Shown one piece after another: positions 8,732 to 17,020 of a stretch of DNA of 64,000 nucleotides. The translations under genes and the position numbers were made by a program. The first letter of the stretch is position 1. Every line of letters starts with the position of its first letter. The DNA is from Flavobacterium agricola (GTDB lineage Bacteria; Bacteroidota; Bacteroidia; Flavobacteriales; Flavobacteriaceae): assembly GCF_025919725.1 (NCBI RefSeq), contig NZ_CP081495.1, forward strand, positions 1,612,001 through 1,676,000, given 5' to 3'. Below the pieces are notes generated by a model that ran no database searches, was not told where the DNA came from, and saw only the letters and a program-made list of their open reading frames with translations.

Positions 8732-9736
8732 TTATTCTAAATCTTCTTCTTGAATAAAATCCCATTGATTTAAAGGTTTTTGCAATTTTTTACCTAACAA
8801 CTTTTCAAATTCATGAGCAGGCACCCCGTAACCTTTGGGTTTTTTGGCTTCTAAATCAGCGGCCGTTATTACATGTCCTTTATTTAATTGTTTATTTACA
8901 GCTAACGATTTTTCAAAAATCTGTTTTAATTCAGCAAACTGCGTATTATTCGCTTTATTAATGGGGTTTTGTAACGCTGTATAAACTTCGTTTACCGCTG
9001 GAACCAACGTAGTAACTTCTGAAATAGTTAAAGATGATTTGGCATCGGGGCCGAACATTTCTCGCGAAAAAACCACATGAAATTCTAAAATCTGTGCACC
9101 TAAAGCTACAGCAGCAATATTGGTGCTTATTTTAGCCGAATGATCGGAAAAACCTACTGGAATTTGATAACGATTTGCTAGTTCTTGAATAACATTAAGC
9201 CCGTATTGCTCTGGCTGTGTAGGATATGAGGTAGTACATTGCAATACAGAAACAGCAACATTTTTTTGTTTTAAAAAAGCAATGGTTTGATCTAATTCTT
9301 GCCACGAACTCATGCCAGATGATAAAATTACAGGTTTCCCGGTTTGGGCAATTTTATCGAGCATCAGCCAATTATTTACCTCGCCAGAACCAATTTTATA
9401 GTATTTAACTGCTAATTTTTCTAACCAATCTACAGCCAAATTAGAAAATGGAGAACAAATAAAATCTAATCCAACCGCATCACAATGCGCTTTAATTTCT
9501 TGCCATTGTTCAAAAGTAAATTCCATACGTTTCCAATAATCAAAACGCGTAGCATCTTCATAAGAAAATTTTACTCGAAACGGTTCGTGAATCGAGCTTT
9601 CTGCTTCGGCAATATGCATCTGAAATTTAATAGCTTGAACTCCGGTTTTAGCCACTGCATCAATGTACGAATGTAAAATTCCTAAGCTGCCATCGTGCGC
9701 TTGTCCAATCTCGGCAATTATGTATGGGTAATTCAT
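8732..9736 (-). CDS. neuB: Nonulosonic acid synthase (N-acetylneuraminate/legionaminate synthase)
   Basis: A 334-residue NeuB-family synthase that condenses phosphoenolpyruvate with a ManNAc-type sugar to form a nonulosonic acid. The TIM-barrel domain shows YIIAEIGQAHDGSLG at the start, IKFQMHIAEAES, YYKIGSGEVNNW and VGFSDHSAKI, which include metal- and PEP-binding residues. A C-terminal SAF (antifreeze-like) domain follows at about 275-334 with GHVITAADL and KPKGYGVPAHEF. It is the first gene of the leftward operon, 91 bases upstream of the neuC-like gene and divergent from fhs. I cannot distinguish Neu5Ac from legionaminic specificity. Confidence 0.92.
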   Translation of the reverse strand: MNYPYIIAEIGQAHDGSLGILHSYIDAVAKTGVQAIKFQMHIAEAESSIHEPFRVKFSYEDATRFDYWKRMEFTFEQWQEIKAHCDAVGLDFICSPFSNLAVDWLEKLAVKYYKIGSGEVNNWLMLDKIAQTGKPVILSSGMSSWQELDQTIAFLKQKNVAVSVLQCTTSYPTQPEQYGLNVIQELANRYQIPVGFSDHSAKISTNIAAVALGAQILEFHVVFSREMFGPDAKSSLTISEVTTLVPAVNEVYTALQNPINKANNTQFAELKQIFEKSLAVNKQLNKGHVITAADLEAKKPKGYGVPAHEFEKLLGKKLQKPLNQWDFIQEEDLE

Positions 9737-9802
9737 TATAAATAAATTTGATATGAAGGTACTAAAAATGCTTTCAGTATTAACTAAAAAACAACTAATA
9801 TA

Positions 9803-9845
9803 GTCTGATTTAGCTGTTTTTTTATTGTAACTTTATAAATCAGAC
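9803..9845. repeat. 10-bp inverted repeat in the neuB-fhs divergent intergenic region
   Basis: GTCTGATTTA at 9803-9812 is repeated as its exact reverse complement TAAATCAGAC at 9836-9845, with 23 bases between. A -7-like element TAACTTTA (9828-9835, one mismatch to TANNTTTG) lies directly before the right arm. The site is 27 bases upstream of the fhs ATG, so it could be an operator or a leader hairpin. No matching -33 element is clear. Confidence 0.4.
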
Positions 9846-9871
9846 AACTAAATGTTTTTAACTACTTGACC

Positions 9872-11539
9872 ATGAAATCAGATATAGAAATTGCACGCAA
9901 TGCATCTTTAAAAAAAATAGATCAAATTGCCGAACAAATTAATTTAGATACCGAAAGTTTAATTCCGTACGGTAAGTACATTGCTAAGGTTCCGCTATCT
10001 GAAATAAAACCCGAAAAAATAAACAATTCCAATTTAATTTTAGTTACATCCATTTCTCCTACACGAGCGGGAATTGGTAAAACAACCGTTTCTATTGGTT
10101 TGGCGTTGGGCTTAAACAAAATAGGAAAAAAAGCAATTGTTGCCTTACGCGAACCTTCGTTAGGGCCATGTTTTGGTATGAAAGGCGGCGCTGCCGGTGG
10201 TGGTTATGCACAAGTTTTACCTATGGAAAATATTAACCTACATTTTACAGGCGATTTTCACGCGATAACATCGGCTCATAACACGTTAAGCGCTTTATTA
10301 GATAATTATATTTATCAGAATAAAGCCGAAGCAAACGGCATAAAACAAGTACTTTGGAAACGCGTTTTAGACGTAAACGACAGAAGTTTAAGACAAATAA
10401 ACACCGGTTTGGGTGGTTTAACCAATGGGATTCCGCAAGAAAATGGTTTTGACATTACTCCGGCCTCTGAGCTTATGGCTATTTTATGTTTAGCTACTGA
10501 TTTAGATGATTTAAAACGTAGAATAGAAAACATTTTATTAGGTTACCGATATGATGGCACCATGTTTACGGTTAAAGATTTAGGCGTTGCGGGTGCAATT
10601 ACGGTTTTATTAAAAGATGCTTTGCAGCCTAACTTGGTTCAAACAACCGAAAATACAGCAGCTTTTATTCACGGCGGTCCATTTGCTAATATTGCACACG
10701 GTTGTAACTCCGTTTTAGCAACCAAAATGGCGCTTAGTTACGGCGATTATGTAATTACCGAAGCAGGATTTGGTGCCGATTTAGGTGCAGAAAAGTTTTT
10801 AAACATTAAGTGCAGAAAAGCCAATTTACAACCTAAACTAACTATTGTTGTAGTTACTGCACAAGGTTTAAAAATGCATGGTGGCGTTCCGGTTGATGAT
10901 ATAAAAAATGAAAATGTTGCTGGACTAAAAGAAGGTTTTAAAAACTTACATAAACATATAACCAACTTAAAACAATTTGGTCAAAGTTTATTGGTTGCAT
11001 TTAATCAATACGCAACAGATACGGAAGCAGAAATAAAAGCTTTAAAAGATTTTTGCAACGAACAACAAGTGCCTTTTGCAATTAACAACGCGTATACCGA
11101 AGGCGGAATTGGAGCAGAAAATTTAGCTTTAAAAGTAGCTGAAACCTTACAAAACAACCCGAGTAAACCTTTGCTATTTACCTATGATTTAGAAGATGAT
11201 ATAGCCACTAAAATAACCAAAATTGTTACTAAAATTTACGGGGCTAAAACCGTCACTTTTGGTACAGAAGCTTTAAAAAAATTAAAACAAATTAAAGCTA
11301 ATAACTTAGAGCATTTTCCGGTTTGCATTGCTAAAACGCAGTTTTCTTTTTCGGCTGATGCTAAAGCATACGGTGCAGCAAGCGGATTTAATTTAGAAAT
11401 AACCGATTTGGTAATTAATCGTGGTGCCGAATTTATTGTTGCTTTAGCCGGTGATATTATTAGAATGCCAGGCTTACCAAAATCACCACAAGCTTTACGC
11501 ATCGATTTAGTTGATGGACAGGTTGATGGGTTAAGCTAA
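9872..11539 (+). CDS. fhs: Formate--tetrahydrofolate ligase
   Basis: A 555-residue enzyme that makes 10-formyltetrahydrofolate from formate, ATP and THF, feeding one-carbon metabolism in the cytoplasm. The ATP-binding P-loop is in SPTRAGIGKTTVSIGLALG (about residues 66-84), followed by LREPSLGPCFGMKGGAAGGG, a hallmark of the family. I chose the ATG at 9872 (MKSDIEIARNASLKK). A TTG two codons upstream (9866) also opens the frame but is less likely. The gene is transcribed opposite to the polysaccharide operons on either side and is functionally unrelated to them. The length is normal and nothing appears broken. Confidence 0.97.
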   Translation: MKSDIEIARNASLKKIDQIAEQINLDTESLIPYGKYIAKVPLSEIKPEKINNSNLILVTSISPTRAGIGKTTVSIGLALGLNKIGKKAIVALREPSLGPCFGMKGGAAGGGYAQVLPMENINLHFTGDFHAITSAHNTLSALLDNYIYQNKAEANGIKQVLWKRVLDVNDRSLRQINTGLGGLTNGIPQENGFDITPASELMAILCLATDLDDLKRRIENILLGYRYDGTMFTVKDLGVAGAITVLLKDALQPNLVQTTENTAAFIHGGPFANIAHGCNSVLATKMALSYGDYVITEAGFGADLGAEKFLNIKCRKANLQPKLTIVVVTAQGLKMHGGVPVDDIKNENVAGLKEGFKNLHKHITNLKQFGQSLLVAFNQYATDTEAEIKALKDFCNEQQVPFAINNAYTEGGIGAENLALKVAETLQNNPSKPLLFTYDLEDDIATKITKIVTKIYGAKTVTFGTEALKKLKQIKANNLEHFPVCIAKTQFSFSADAKAYGAASGFNLEITDLVINRGAEFIVALAGDIIRMPGLPKSPQALRIDLVDGQVDGLS

Positions 11540-11543
11540 TTTG

Positions 11544-11586
11544 ATATCCTAACTAAGTAAGCTAGAGGTTTAGTTAGTTAGGATAT
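11544..11586 (+). terminator. Stem-loop after fhs
   Basis: A perfect 13-bp stem (left arm ATATCCTAACTAA at 11544-11556, right arm 11574-11586) with a 17-base loop begins four bases after the fhs stop. There is no T-run after it, so it may be an RNA-stabilising hairpin or a weak terminator rather than a classical intrinsic terminator. Confidence 0.45.
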
Positions 11587-11662
11587 TAACTTCGTGACAT
11601 GTAAGGAAATCGAAATTACATAGATAATTCTTAAGTAGAGAGTCATTTAAACCTTAAAAAAA

Positions 11663-11685
11663 CTAATTAACGAAAAATTAATTAG
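11663..11685. repeat. 8-bp inverted repeat between fhs and the IS remnant
   Basis: CTAATTAA (11663-11670) and TTAATTAG (11678-11685) form a small AT-rich stem with a seven-base loop. It lies outside the IS ends. No function can be assigned, and the low complexity makes chance possible. Confidence 0.3.
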
Positions 11686-11753
11686 TAGTGGATAAGGGAA
11701 ATTTGTGTGAATATTTAAGTTTAATGACACTGTACCAAAAACTGTGTAAGTAT

Positions 11754-11791
11754 AAAATTCCGCTTGGGTTAAAACCGAGCAGAATTTTTTT
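11754..11791 (+). terminator. Terminator-like hairpin in the left end of the IS remnant
   Basis: AAAATTCCGCTTGGG pairs with the AACCGAGCAGAATTTT side across a short A-rich loop, with one C-A mismatch, one bulge and a G-U pair, and ends in a run of T residues at 11784-11791. It sits just upstream of the transposase start, where such a structure would block read-through transcription into the element. Confidence 0.5.
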
Positions 11792-11814
11792 ATATATTTA
11801 ATATTTACATAGTT

Positions 11815-12206
11815 ATGGAAACAAAAGACCTATTTTCGGATGAGTTTTTCAAACAGTTTAAAACTGGAGATGAACTTCAAAACTTCCTAAAAGACTTACA
11901 AAAGCGAGAAATTGAAAAAATGTTATAAGGCGAGCTAGATGCTCACTTAGATTACGATAAGCATGATTCAAGAAAGGGAGATAATACACGTAATGGTTAT
12001 TCTACCAAAAAGATAAAAACCAGTTACGGAGAAGAAGAAATAAAGGTTCCTAGGGATCGTGATGCTAGTTTTAACCCGATGATTATCCCCAAGCGAAAAA
12101 AGCATGTGTAAGAGAAGCAACTAAAAAATGGTCCATGCCTGTGAGAAACTGGGGGATGATTATTGATCAATTCTTAACTCTATATCAAGAAAGGGTTAGA
12201 CTTTAA
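11815..12206 (+). pseudogene. IS256-family transposase remnant
   Basis: The reading frame starts at the ATG at 11815 (METKDLFSDEFFKQF). A TAA at 11926-11928 interrupts it where intact relatives have a sense codon before GELDAHLDYDKHD. It then continues in the same frame with GDNTRNGYSTKKIKTSYG and EEEIKVPRDRDASF to about 12108. There the frame jumps by two bases straight to the C-terminal end of the transposase, VREATKKWSMPVRNWGM with IIDQFLTLYQERVRL, which stops at 12204-12206. The central catalytic DDE domain is absent. The gene is therefore dead through a nonsense change plus a large internal deletion. Confidence 0.85.
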
Positions 12207-12377
12207 TTTAAAAACCTAACCCAAGCTTTATTTTTGAACTTACACACTTTAAGAAACAGTGCCCAGAATCCCTAAAGTTCTCGAATGCACTTTTCGTACT
12301 TAATAACTATTATTTATTTTTCTTTAAATATTTGCTTAATATACACTTGAAATTATAAGATATGTACAATATTGATA

Positions 12378-13433
12378 TTATATCTTTTGCATTCTAAAAA
12401 CTATTTGATCACAAGTTTTATTTAATTTAATGCTGTATGGGTTATTATGCAGATGAGATATAATTTGTAATAATAGTAAGTCATTAACCTGTTTAAGTGT
12501 ATAAAATCTTTTTGTAGAGATATTAAGAATTTTTTTAAAATATTTTTTTAAAAAACTATCTTCAATAGGTTCCCTAAAAACAAGTGCGATTTCTTGTCCT
12601 TTATTTAAATTATGAATCTTATAAAACAGCCAAAAATCAATATATTCAGTATATGTAAAAACTTCGACAAAATTAACTTTTAGATGATCATTACTGTGAA
12701 TATTTCCCCAATTATCACCGTTAACATTAATTATATCGCAATCTCGATTATTATTCTTTTTAATTTGATTCAATCTCCAAACTTCAGACAACTGTAAATG
12801 TTGCGATATTTTTTTTGTATAAGATTCTATGAATTTTTTATGCCATTGATGAGCCATAAGCACATTATTTTCATTATAAAAATAAGCATTTATTCCTATT
12901 TTTTTTAGTCGTAAAAACACATCTGTGTCTTCTGCTCCATAAAAGTGCATAAACTCATCATACCCCCCTAACCTAACTATATCTTTAGTTTTAAAGAACA
13001 TCATGCCTGTTGCAGATTCATTAGATAGATTACTAAAATTAATTGGATTAAAAATATTTTTACAATCACTAATTTTAGGCTTTAAATAGGCTACTTGAAA
13101 ATAAAAAGCTTGATATTCTAATGATAGCTCATAACATTTATCAATGAAATTAGGAGCAAAAATCATATCAACATCGGCAATAAAAATAAATTTAGTATCA
13201 ACTATATTTTTAATTACATAATTAATAGCTTTTGACTTATTAAAAGGCTGATTTTTAACTTCTAAATAAAAATATTGAAGTTGATTATTATTAGAAATAT
13301 TTAAAGGTATATCCGAACCATAATCAATAAAAACAATTTTAAAATTTTTATTAATCTGTTTGGTTAATGATTCTAAATGTTTATTTACTCTTTCTAATTC
13401 TCGATTTTTAAAAGTGGTTATTATTGTTATCAT
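12378..13433 (-). CDS. Family 2 glycosyltransferase
   Basis: A 351-residue GT-A enzyme of surface-glycan assembly. The N-terminus MITIITTFKNRELERV is the nucleotide-binding region. The DxD-type metal site is FIADVDMIFAPNF near residue 92, and YGAEDTDVFLRLKKIG near residue 170 is the acceptor/catalytic region of galactosyltransferase-type GT2 enzymes. The C-terminal 130 residues have no motif I know. It is the last gene of the long leftward locus beginning at 33101, and the DNA here is notably AT-rich. Donor unknown. The nearest gene on its left is the IS remnant. Confidence 0.85.
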   Translation of the reverse strand: MITIITTFKNRELERVNKHLESLTKQINKNFKIVFIDYGSDIPLNISNNNQLQYFYLEVKNQPFNKSKAINYVIKNIVDTKFIFIADVDMIFAPNFIDKCYELSLEYQAFYFQVAYLKPKISDCKNIFNPINFSNLSNESATGMMFFKTKDIVRLGGYDEFMHFYGAEDTDVFLRLKKIGINAYFYNENNVLMAHQWHKKFIESYTKKISQHLQLSEVWRLNQIKKNNNRDCDIINVNGDNWGNIHSNDHLKVNFVEVFTYTEYIDFWLFYKIHNLNKGQEIALVFREPIEDSFLKKYFKKILNISTKRFYTLKQVNDLLLLQIISHLHNNPYSIKLNKTCDQIVFRMQKI

Positions 13434-13475
13434 ATATAAATTTCATAAAACAACTATTTATTATAAGTAAAAGTT

Positions 13476-13606
13476 TTATACTTTATTATTGAATATTGTA
13501 TTAAGGACCTCTATATTTTTACTTTTAGAAACATATTTGGCTAGCTCTATACTATTTAGTAATTCTTTATTACCTTTTTTATAATTATTAAAAAAGGTAA
13601 TAACAC
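13476..13606 (-). pseudogene. Out-of-frame 3' end of the preceding glycosyltransferase gene
   Basis: Shifting frame at the A7 tract (plus-strand T7 at 13607-13613) opens about 42 further codons with the protein-like sequence VITFFNNYKKGNKELLNSIE, continuing LAKYVSKSKNIEVLNTIF and ending in a TAA at 13476. This reads like the C-terminal helices of a GT4 transferase. It would be in frame if the tract had eight A residues. Confidence 0.6.
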
Positions 13607-14716
13607 TTTTTTTATATCATAAACTTTATCTAATTCTGCTGAATATGGATAATCATTTCCAAGTACTCTATTTACTTCAGATACTTTAGGGGTTAAAGCA
13701 ATTATAGTACTATTACAAAAAGCAATGTCTGCAACTTTACCAGGTAAAAAAGGACTGTAATCAGCTATGGCTTCAATAACTAAATTAGCATCCGCTTGTT
13801 TAGTTAATTCAATACTTTTTTTATATGTTACTCTTTGCTCATTAAAAATTATATTTGAAATATTAGTTTCTTCAATTAATTTTTTATGAGCTTTATTAAA
13901 AGTGCCAAAAAAAGTAAATTGCACATTATTTTTAAAATCAACAACTTCGTTGTTTAATTCATTAATAGCTTGGATTAAATACATAGGATTTCGAGGTCCT
14001 AATAAATTACCTGCATGAATAATATTTATTTTATTCTTTGGTAATTTCACAATATCATCTGTTTCTTGCCCCTGTAATCCAATCAAATCAGTCCCGATAT
14101 GGGGAAGTACTACACCTTTACTATAAATCGATGAATATGATTTTGCTAAATCATTTAACAGCAGCTTTGATGGTAAGGTTATTTTATATGCACCTTTCAA
14201 TACTTTGTTAAAATTTATTTGTTGATGCAGATAAAAAATATGCTTTTTTTTCTTATAAGGCTTGGGATAAAGGTGCATTGGGTAGGGATCATGAATATTA
14301 ACCACATAAGGGATCTTAATTTTATTAGAAGGAAAAATAAAATAAGGTAAAAAAGAACTTCCAGAGCCTAAAAGATAAATAAAATCATATTTAAAATCAT
14401 TTACATGCTTAAAAATTTCAGTTTTGTATGCAGAAATAATGTCATGTTCATTTTTGGAATAGCCTTTAGAATAATTATAAAAATTTTTAATTTTGGGTAT
14501 ATTATCCCAAAAATATCTTTTAGACTTTATTGGGGTAATTTTAGTAATCTTAACGTTATTTGGAAGCCATGTAATAGGATAATTAAAATTATCAATAGTT
14601 ATTACATCAATTTTATTTGCAACTTCAGCAAGGGTATTAATTATTTTACTTCTGCCAATTCCTGCAGAGCTGTTATTAATTCTAAGGTCCTCACAAACAA
14701 CTAAAATATTTCTCAT
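13556..14716 (-). CDS. Family 4-like glycosyltransferase with probable 3' frameshift
   Basis: A 386-residue GT-B protein. The N-terminal domain begins ILVVCEDLRINNSSAGIGRS. The donor domain has INIIHAGNLLGPRNP and the loop EAIADYSPFLPGKVADIAF, which is the place of the usual donor-binding motif. It most likely transfers a sugar in capsule assembly. The last 20 residues (LLPFLIIIKKVIKNY) look wrong. One extra A in the A7 run at 13607-13613 would restore a natural C-terminus of about 413 residues in total ending at 13476. Either the gene is phase-variable or decaying, or there is a sequencing slip. The start overlaps the wecB 3' end by 26 bases. Confidence 0.75.
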   Translation of the reverse strand: MRNILVVCEDLRINNSSAGIGRSKIINTLAEVANKIDVITIDNFNYPITWLPNNVKITKITPIKSKRYFWDNIPKIKNFYNYSKGYSKNEHDIISAYKTEIFKHVNDFKYDFIYLLGSGSSFLPYFIFPSNKIKIPYVVNIHDPYPMHLYPKPYKKKKHIFYLHQQINFNKVLKGAYKITLPSKLLLNDLAKSYSSIYSKGVVLPHIGTDLIGLQGQETDDIVKLPKNKINIIHAGNLLGPRNPMYLIQAINELNNEVVDFKNNVQFTFFGTFNKAHKKLIEETNISNIIFNEQRVTYKKSIELTKQADANLVIEAIADYSPFLPGKVADIAFCNSTIIALTPKVSEVNRVLGNDYPYSAELDKVYDIKKVLLPFLIIIKKVIKNY

Positions 14717-15809
14717 TCTTATTAATTTCTAATAATTTACTTACAATTCTTTCTCCTGCTTTCCCATCCCATTTTTCAGGAATCGCACCCTTTTTCCATT
14801 GTCCGTCAAACAATTTTTGTAAATAAGGCATTAAACTTTCAGGGGTTGTACCTATAAGTTCATTAGTACCTATTGTAATAGTTTCAGGTCGTTCAGTATT
14901 ATCACGAAGTGTCAAACAAGGCACTCCCATATAGGTCGTTTCTTCTGTTACACCACCAGAATCAGTTATAACGGCAAAAGCATGCTGAGCAAGATAATTA
15001 AATTGTAAGTAGCCCTGTGGCTCAACAAAAAACAGGCGATTTGACTCTATATTTAAAGTGTGTATTATTTGTTTTGTTCGCGGATGAACTGGAAAAACAA
15101 TCTTATAATCTTTAGAGTTGTCTAAAATCACTTGCAGATATTGTTTAATTCTCATTTTATCATCAACGTTATTAGGGCGATGTATAGTTAAAAGTAAGAA
15201 CTTCTTTTTTTCGAGTTTAAGCTCATTCCAAAATTTTGGTTTAGAAAGCTTATTTCTAAAATTCATTAACGTATCTATCATAGTATTTCCAACAAAAAAA
15301 ATATTTTTTGCTGCTACGCCTTGTACATTTAAATTATTGCTAGCGGTTAAAGTTGTAGTAAAAAAGTAATCCGTAATACTATCTGTAACTAATCGATTAA
15401 TTTCTTCAGGCATTGATAAATCATTAGATCGTATACCAGCCTCAATATGCGCAACTTTACATAATGCTTTTTTAGCGACAATGGCACATGCCATAGTAGA
15501 AGTCACATCACCAACTACAATACAAATGTTAGGAACAAATGTGGTAGACAATAACTTTTCGTAACCAAGCATAATTGCTCCTGTTTGTTCAGCTTGCGTT
15601 CCTCCTCCAGCATTTAAATTTATTTGGGGTTTAGGAATATTTAATTGAGTAAAAAAATTTTCACTCATATTTTTATCATAATGTTGCCCCGTATGTATTA
15701 ACCTATATTTTATAATATAACCTTTTTTATTCCTTTCATTAATCGCATGAATAACAGCAGCTATTTTAATAAAATTGGGTCTTGCCCCAGCAATAATATC
15801 TAATATCAT
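14691..15809 (-). CDS. wecB: UDP-N-acetylglucosamine 2-epimerase, non-hydrolysing
   Basis: A 372-residue cytoplasmic enzyme that interconverts UDP-GlcNAc and UDP-ManNAc. Hallmarks are DIIAGARPNFIKIAAVI at the N-terminus, HTGQHYDKNMSENFF (about 40-54), VVGDVTSTMACA, HIEAGIRSNDLSMPEEINR with its catalytic acidic and His residues, and DSGGVTEETTYMGVPCLTLR. The length is standard. It is embedded between glycosyltransferases, with four bases of overlap to the upstream gene. UDP-ManNAc could serve directly as a donor, or as a ManNAcA precursor with the TviB/WecC-type dehydrogenase at 26144. Confidence 0.95.
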   Translation of the reverse strand: MILDIIAGARPNFIKIAAVIHAINERNKKGYIIKYRLIHTGQHYDKNMSENFFTQLNIPKPQINLNAGGGTQAEQTGAIMLGYEKLLSTTFVPNICIVVGDVTSTMACAIVAKKALCKVAHIEAGIRSNDLSMPEEINRLVTDSITDYFFTTTLTASNNLNVQGVAAKNIFFVGNTMIDTLMNFRNKLSKPKFWNELKLEKKKFLLLTIHRPNNVDDKMRIKQYLQVILDNSKDYKIVFPVHPRTKQIIHTLNIESNRLFFVEPQGYLQFNYLAQHAFAVITDSGGVTEETTYMGVPCLTLRDNTERPETITIGTNELIGTTPESLMPYLQKLFDGQWKKGAIPEKWDGKAGERIVSKLLEINKNEKYFSCL

Positions 15810-16750
15810 TTACTCCTATTTTTAATATTAAAAAGACTATTTATAATTGTTTGTTTTATAAACCCTGCTCTAAATCGATTGACCTGCCTCTCTTTTATCT
15901 GTTTATAAAAAAAAGAACTATTGCTATATAATATATTTTTATATTTTTTATTTATAGAATGAAACAGCACTTCCTTACCATAATTTAAATAAGATGAGTT
16001 ATGTAGCCCAGCTAATTCTATATAATTTTCAATCAATTTCCATGAGATAATTCTATGTAAAACCTTATATTCTGAATTACCTTTACTTTTTGAATTAGGA
16101 GTTGCTCTATAATATACAATTGTATTTTCACAAAAAGATATTTTTTTTGAATTTAATATAACACGAGTAAAAAATTCACCATCTTGATTCACGTTTAAAA
16201 ATTCATTCCATAAACCTGATTTTATAAGTATAGCTCTAGAAACAAGATAGCAATGGGCTACCAAAAATGATTTAGAAACACCAAAATCCTCAAAGATTAA
16301 GTTAGAATCTTCATAATCTCTATAAAAAGTATAATCTCTAATAACATCGTCTTCATTAACATCAGTCACAAACTTTTTCCATCGACAAATAGCTATTGTG
16401 TTATCATCCTGTCCTAAATTTAAAATTTGTTCGCTAATTTTATTTGCTGATATTAAATCATCACTATCTAAAAAATTAATATACTCCCCTTTTGAAAGTA
16501 AGAATCCATAATTACGTGCCCCGTTTCCCCCTGGTTTATGAAAATCTGGACGTTTATGAACCTGAAATCTACTGTCTTTTTTTATATAATTTAATACAAT
16601 ATCCATTGTGTCATCAGTACTACCATCATCAACAATTATACATTCCCAGTTTTCATAAGTCTGTCTTCTAACACTTTCTAATGTTTCTAGTATTAAATCT
16701 TCTCGATTATATGTTGGAATTATTATACTAACCAAGGGTTGACTGTTCAT
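15806..16750 (-). CDS. Family 2 glycosyltransferase
   Basis: A 314-residue GT-A enzyme. PLVSIIIPTYNREDLILETL (residues 5-24) is the canonical GT2 start, IVDDGSTDDT follows at about 40-49, and the DxD site is FLDSDDLIS near residue 96. NQDGEFFTRVIL is the acceptor-site equivalent of the ED motif. The C-terminal third is basic and hydrophobic and may associate with the membrane. It probably adds a hexose or HexNAc to the repeat unit. The stop overlaps the wecB start, and 270 AT-rich bases without a convincing gene separate it from the next gene upstream. Confidence 0.88.
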   Translation of the reverse strand: MNSQPLVSIIIPTYNREDLILETLESVRRQTYENWECIIVDDGSTDDTMDIVLNYIKKDSRFQVHKRPDFHKPGGNGARNYGFLLSKGEYINFLDSDDLISANKISEQILNLGQDDNTIAICRWKKFVTDVNEDDVIRDYTFYRDYEDSNLIFEDFGVSKSFLVAHCYLVSRAILIKSGLWNEFLNVNQDGEFFTRVILNSKKISFCENTIVYYRATPNSKSKGNSEYKVLHRIISWKLIENYIELAGLHNSSYLNYGKEVLFHSINKKYKNILYSNSSFFYKQIKERQVNRFRAGFIKQTIINSLFNIKNRSK

Positions 16751-17020
16751 TATTTATCTTAATTTATATATTATTTATCTTTAACAACAACTAGTTTAAG
16801 CATAATTTTTTTATATTTACATTATTTTGGCCTATTGAAATGTAAAAAACACATAACCTTTGATTCCTTCATTTAATACAAAATCTAATTTATTATTAAT
16901 TATGTCGTAACTTGTTGTTAAATATAAAAAGACACTAAATACTAGTGCTGTTCTACTCTATCAGGCAACAAGTAATTTTAAGTTTTTTGTTATAGCATAA
17001 AAATTATTAAACAATAAAGT

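Larger units (their letters stand above)
11726..12263 (+). mobile_element. Internally deleted IS256-family insertion sequence
   Basis: A 538-bp element with imperfect terminal inverted repeats: 11726-11757 (starting GACACTGTACC) and 12232-12263 (reverse complement starting GGCACTGTTTC), matching at about 24 of 32 positions. Inside are both ends of an IS256 (mutator-type) transposase gene with the middle missing. A full member is about 1.3 kb, so more than half is gone. No 8-bp target duplication is evident (AGTTTAAT before, CAGAATCC after), which suggests an old insertion. With the fhs hairpins it accounts for most of the gene-free stretch 11540-12377. The remaining 12264-12377 shows nothing I can recognise. 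Confidence 0.85.

Noticed and set aside
9737..9871. Possible folate riboswitch before the formate-THF ligase gene
   Set aside because: Only an inverted repeat is present. None of the conserved core of known THF riboswitches is visible, and those are known mainly from Firmicutes.
16832..16957. Minus-strand open stretch of about 41 codons with hydrophobic, protein-like sequence in the 270-base gap
   Set aside because: It has no start codon, is short, and such open runs occur by chance in AT-rich DNA. It may be a remnant of a membrane protein gene, but nothing confirms it.
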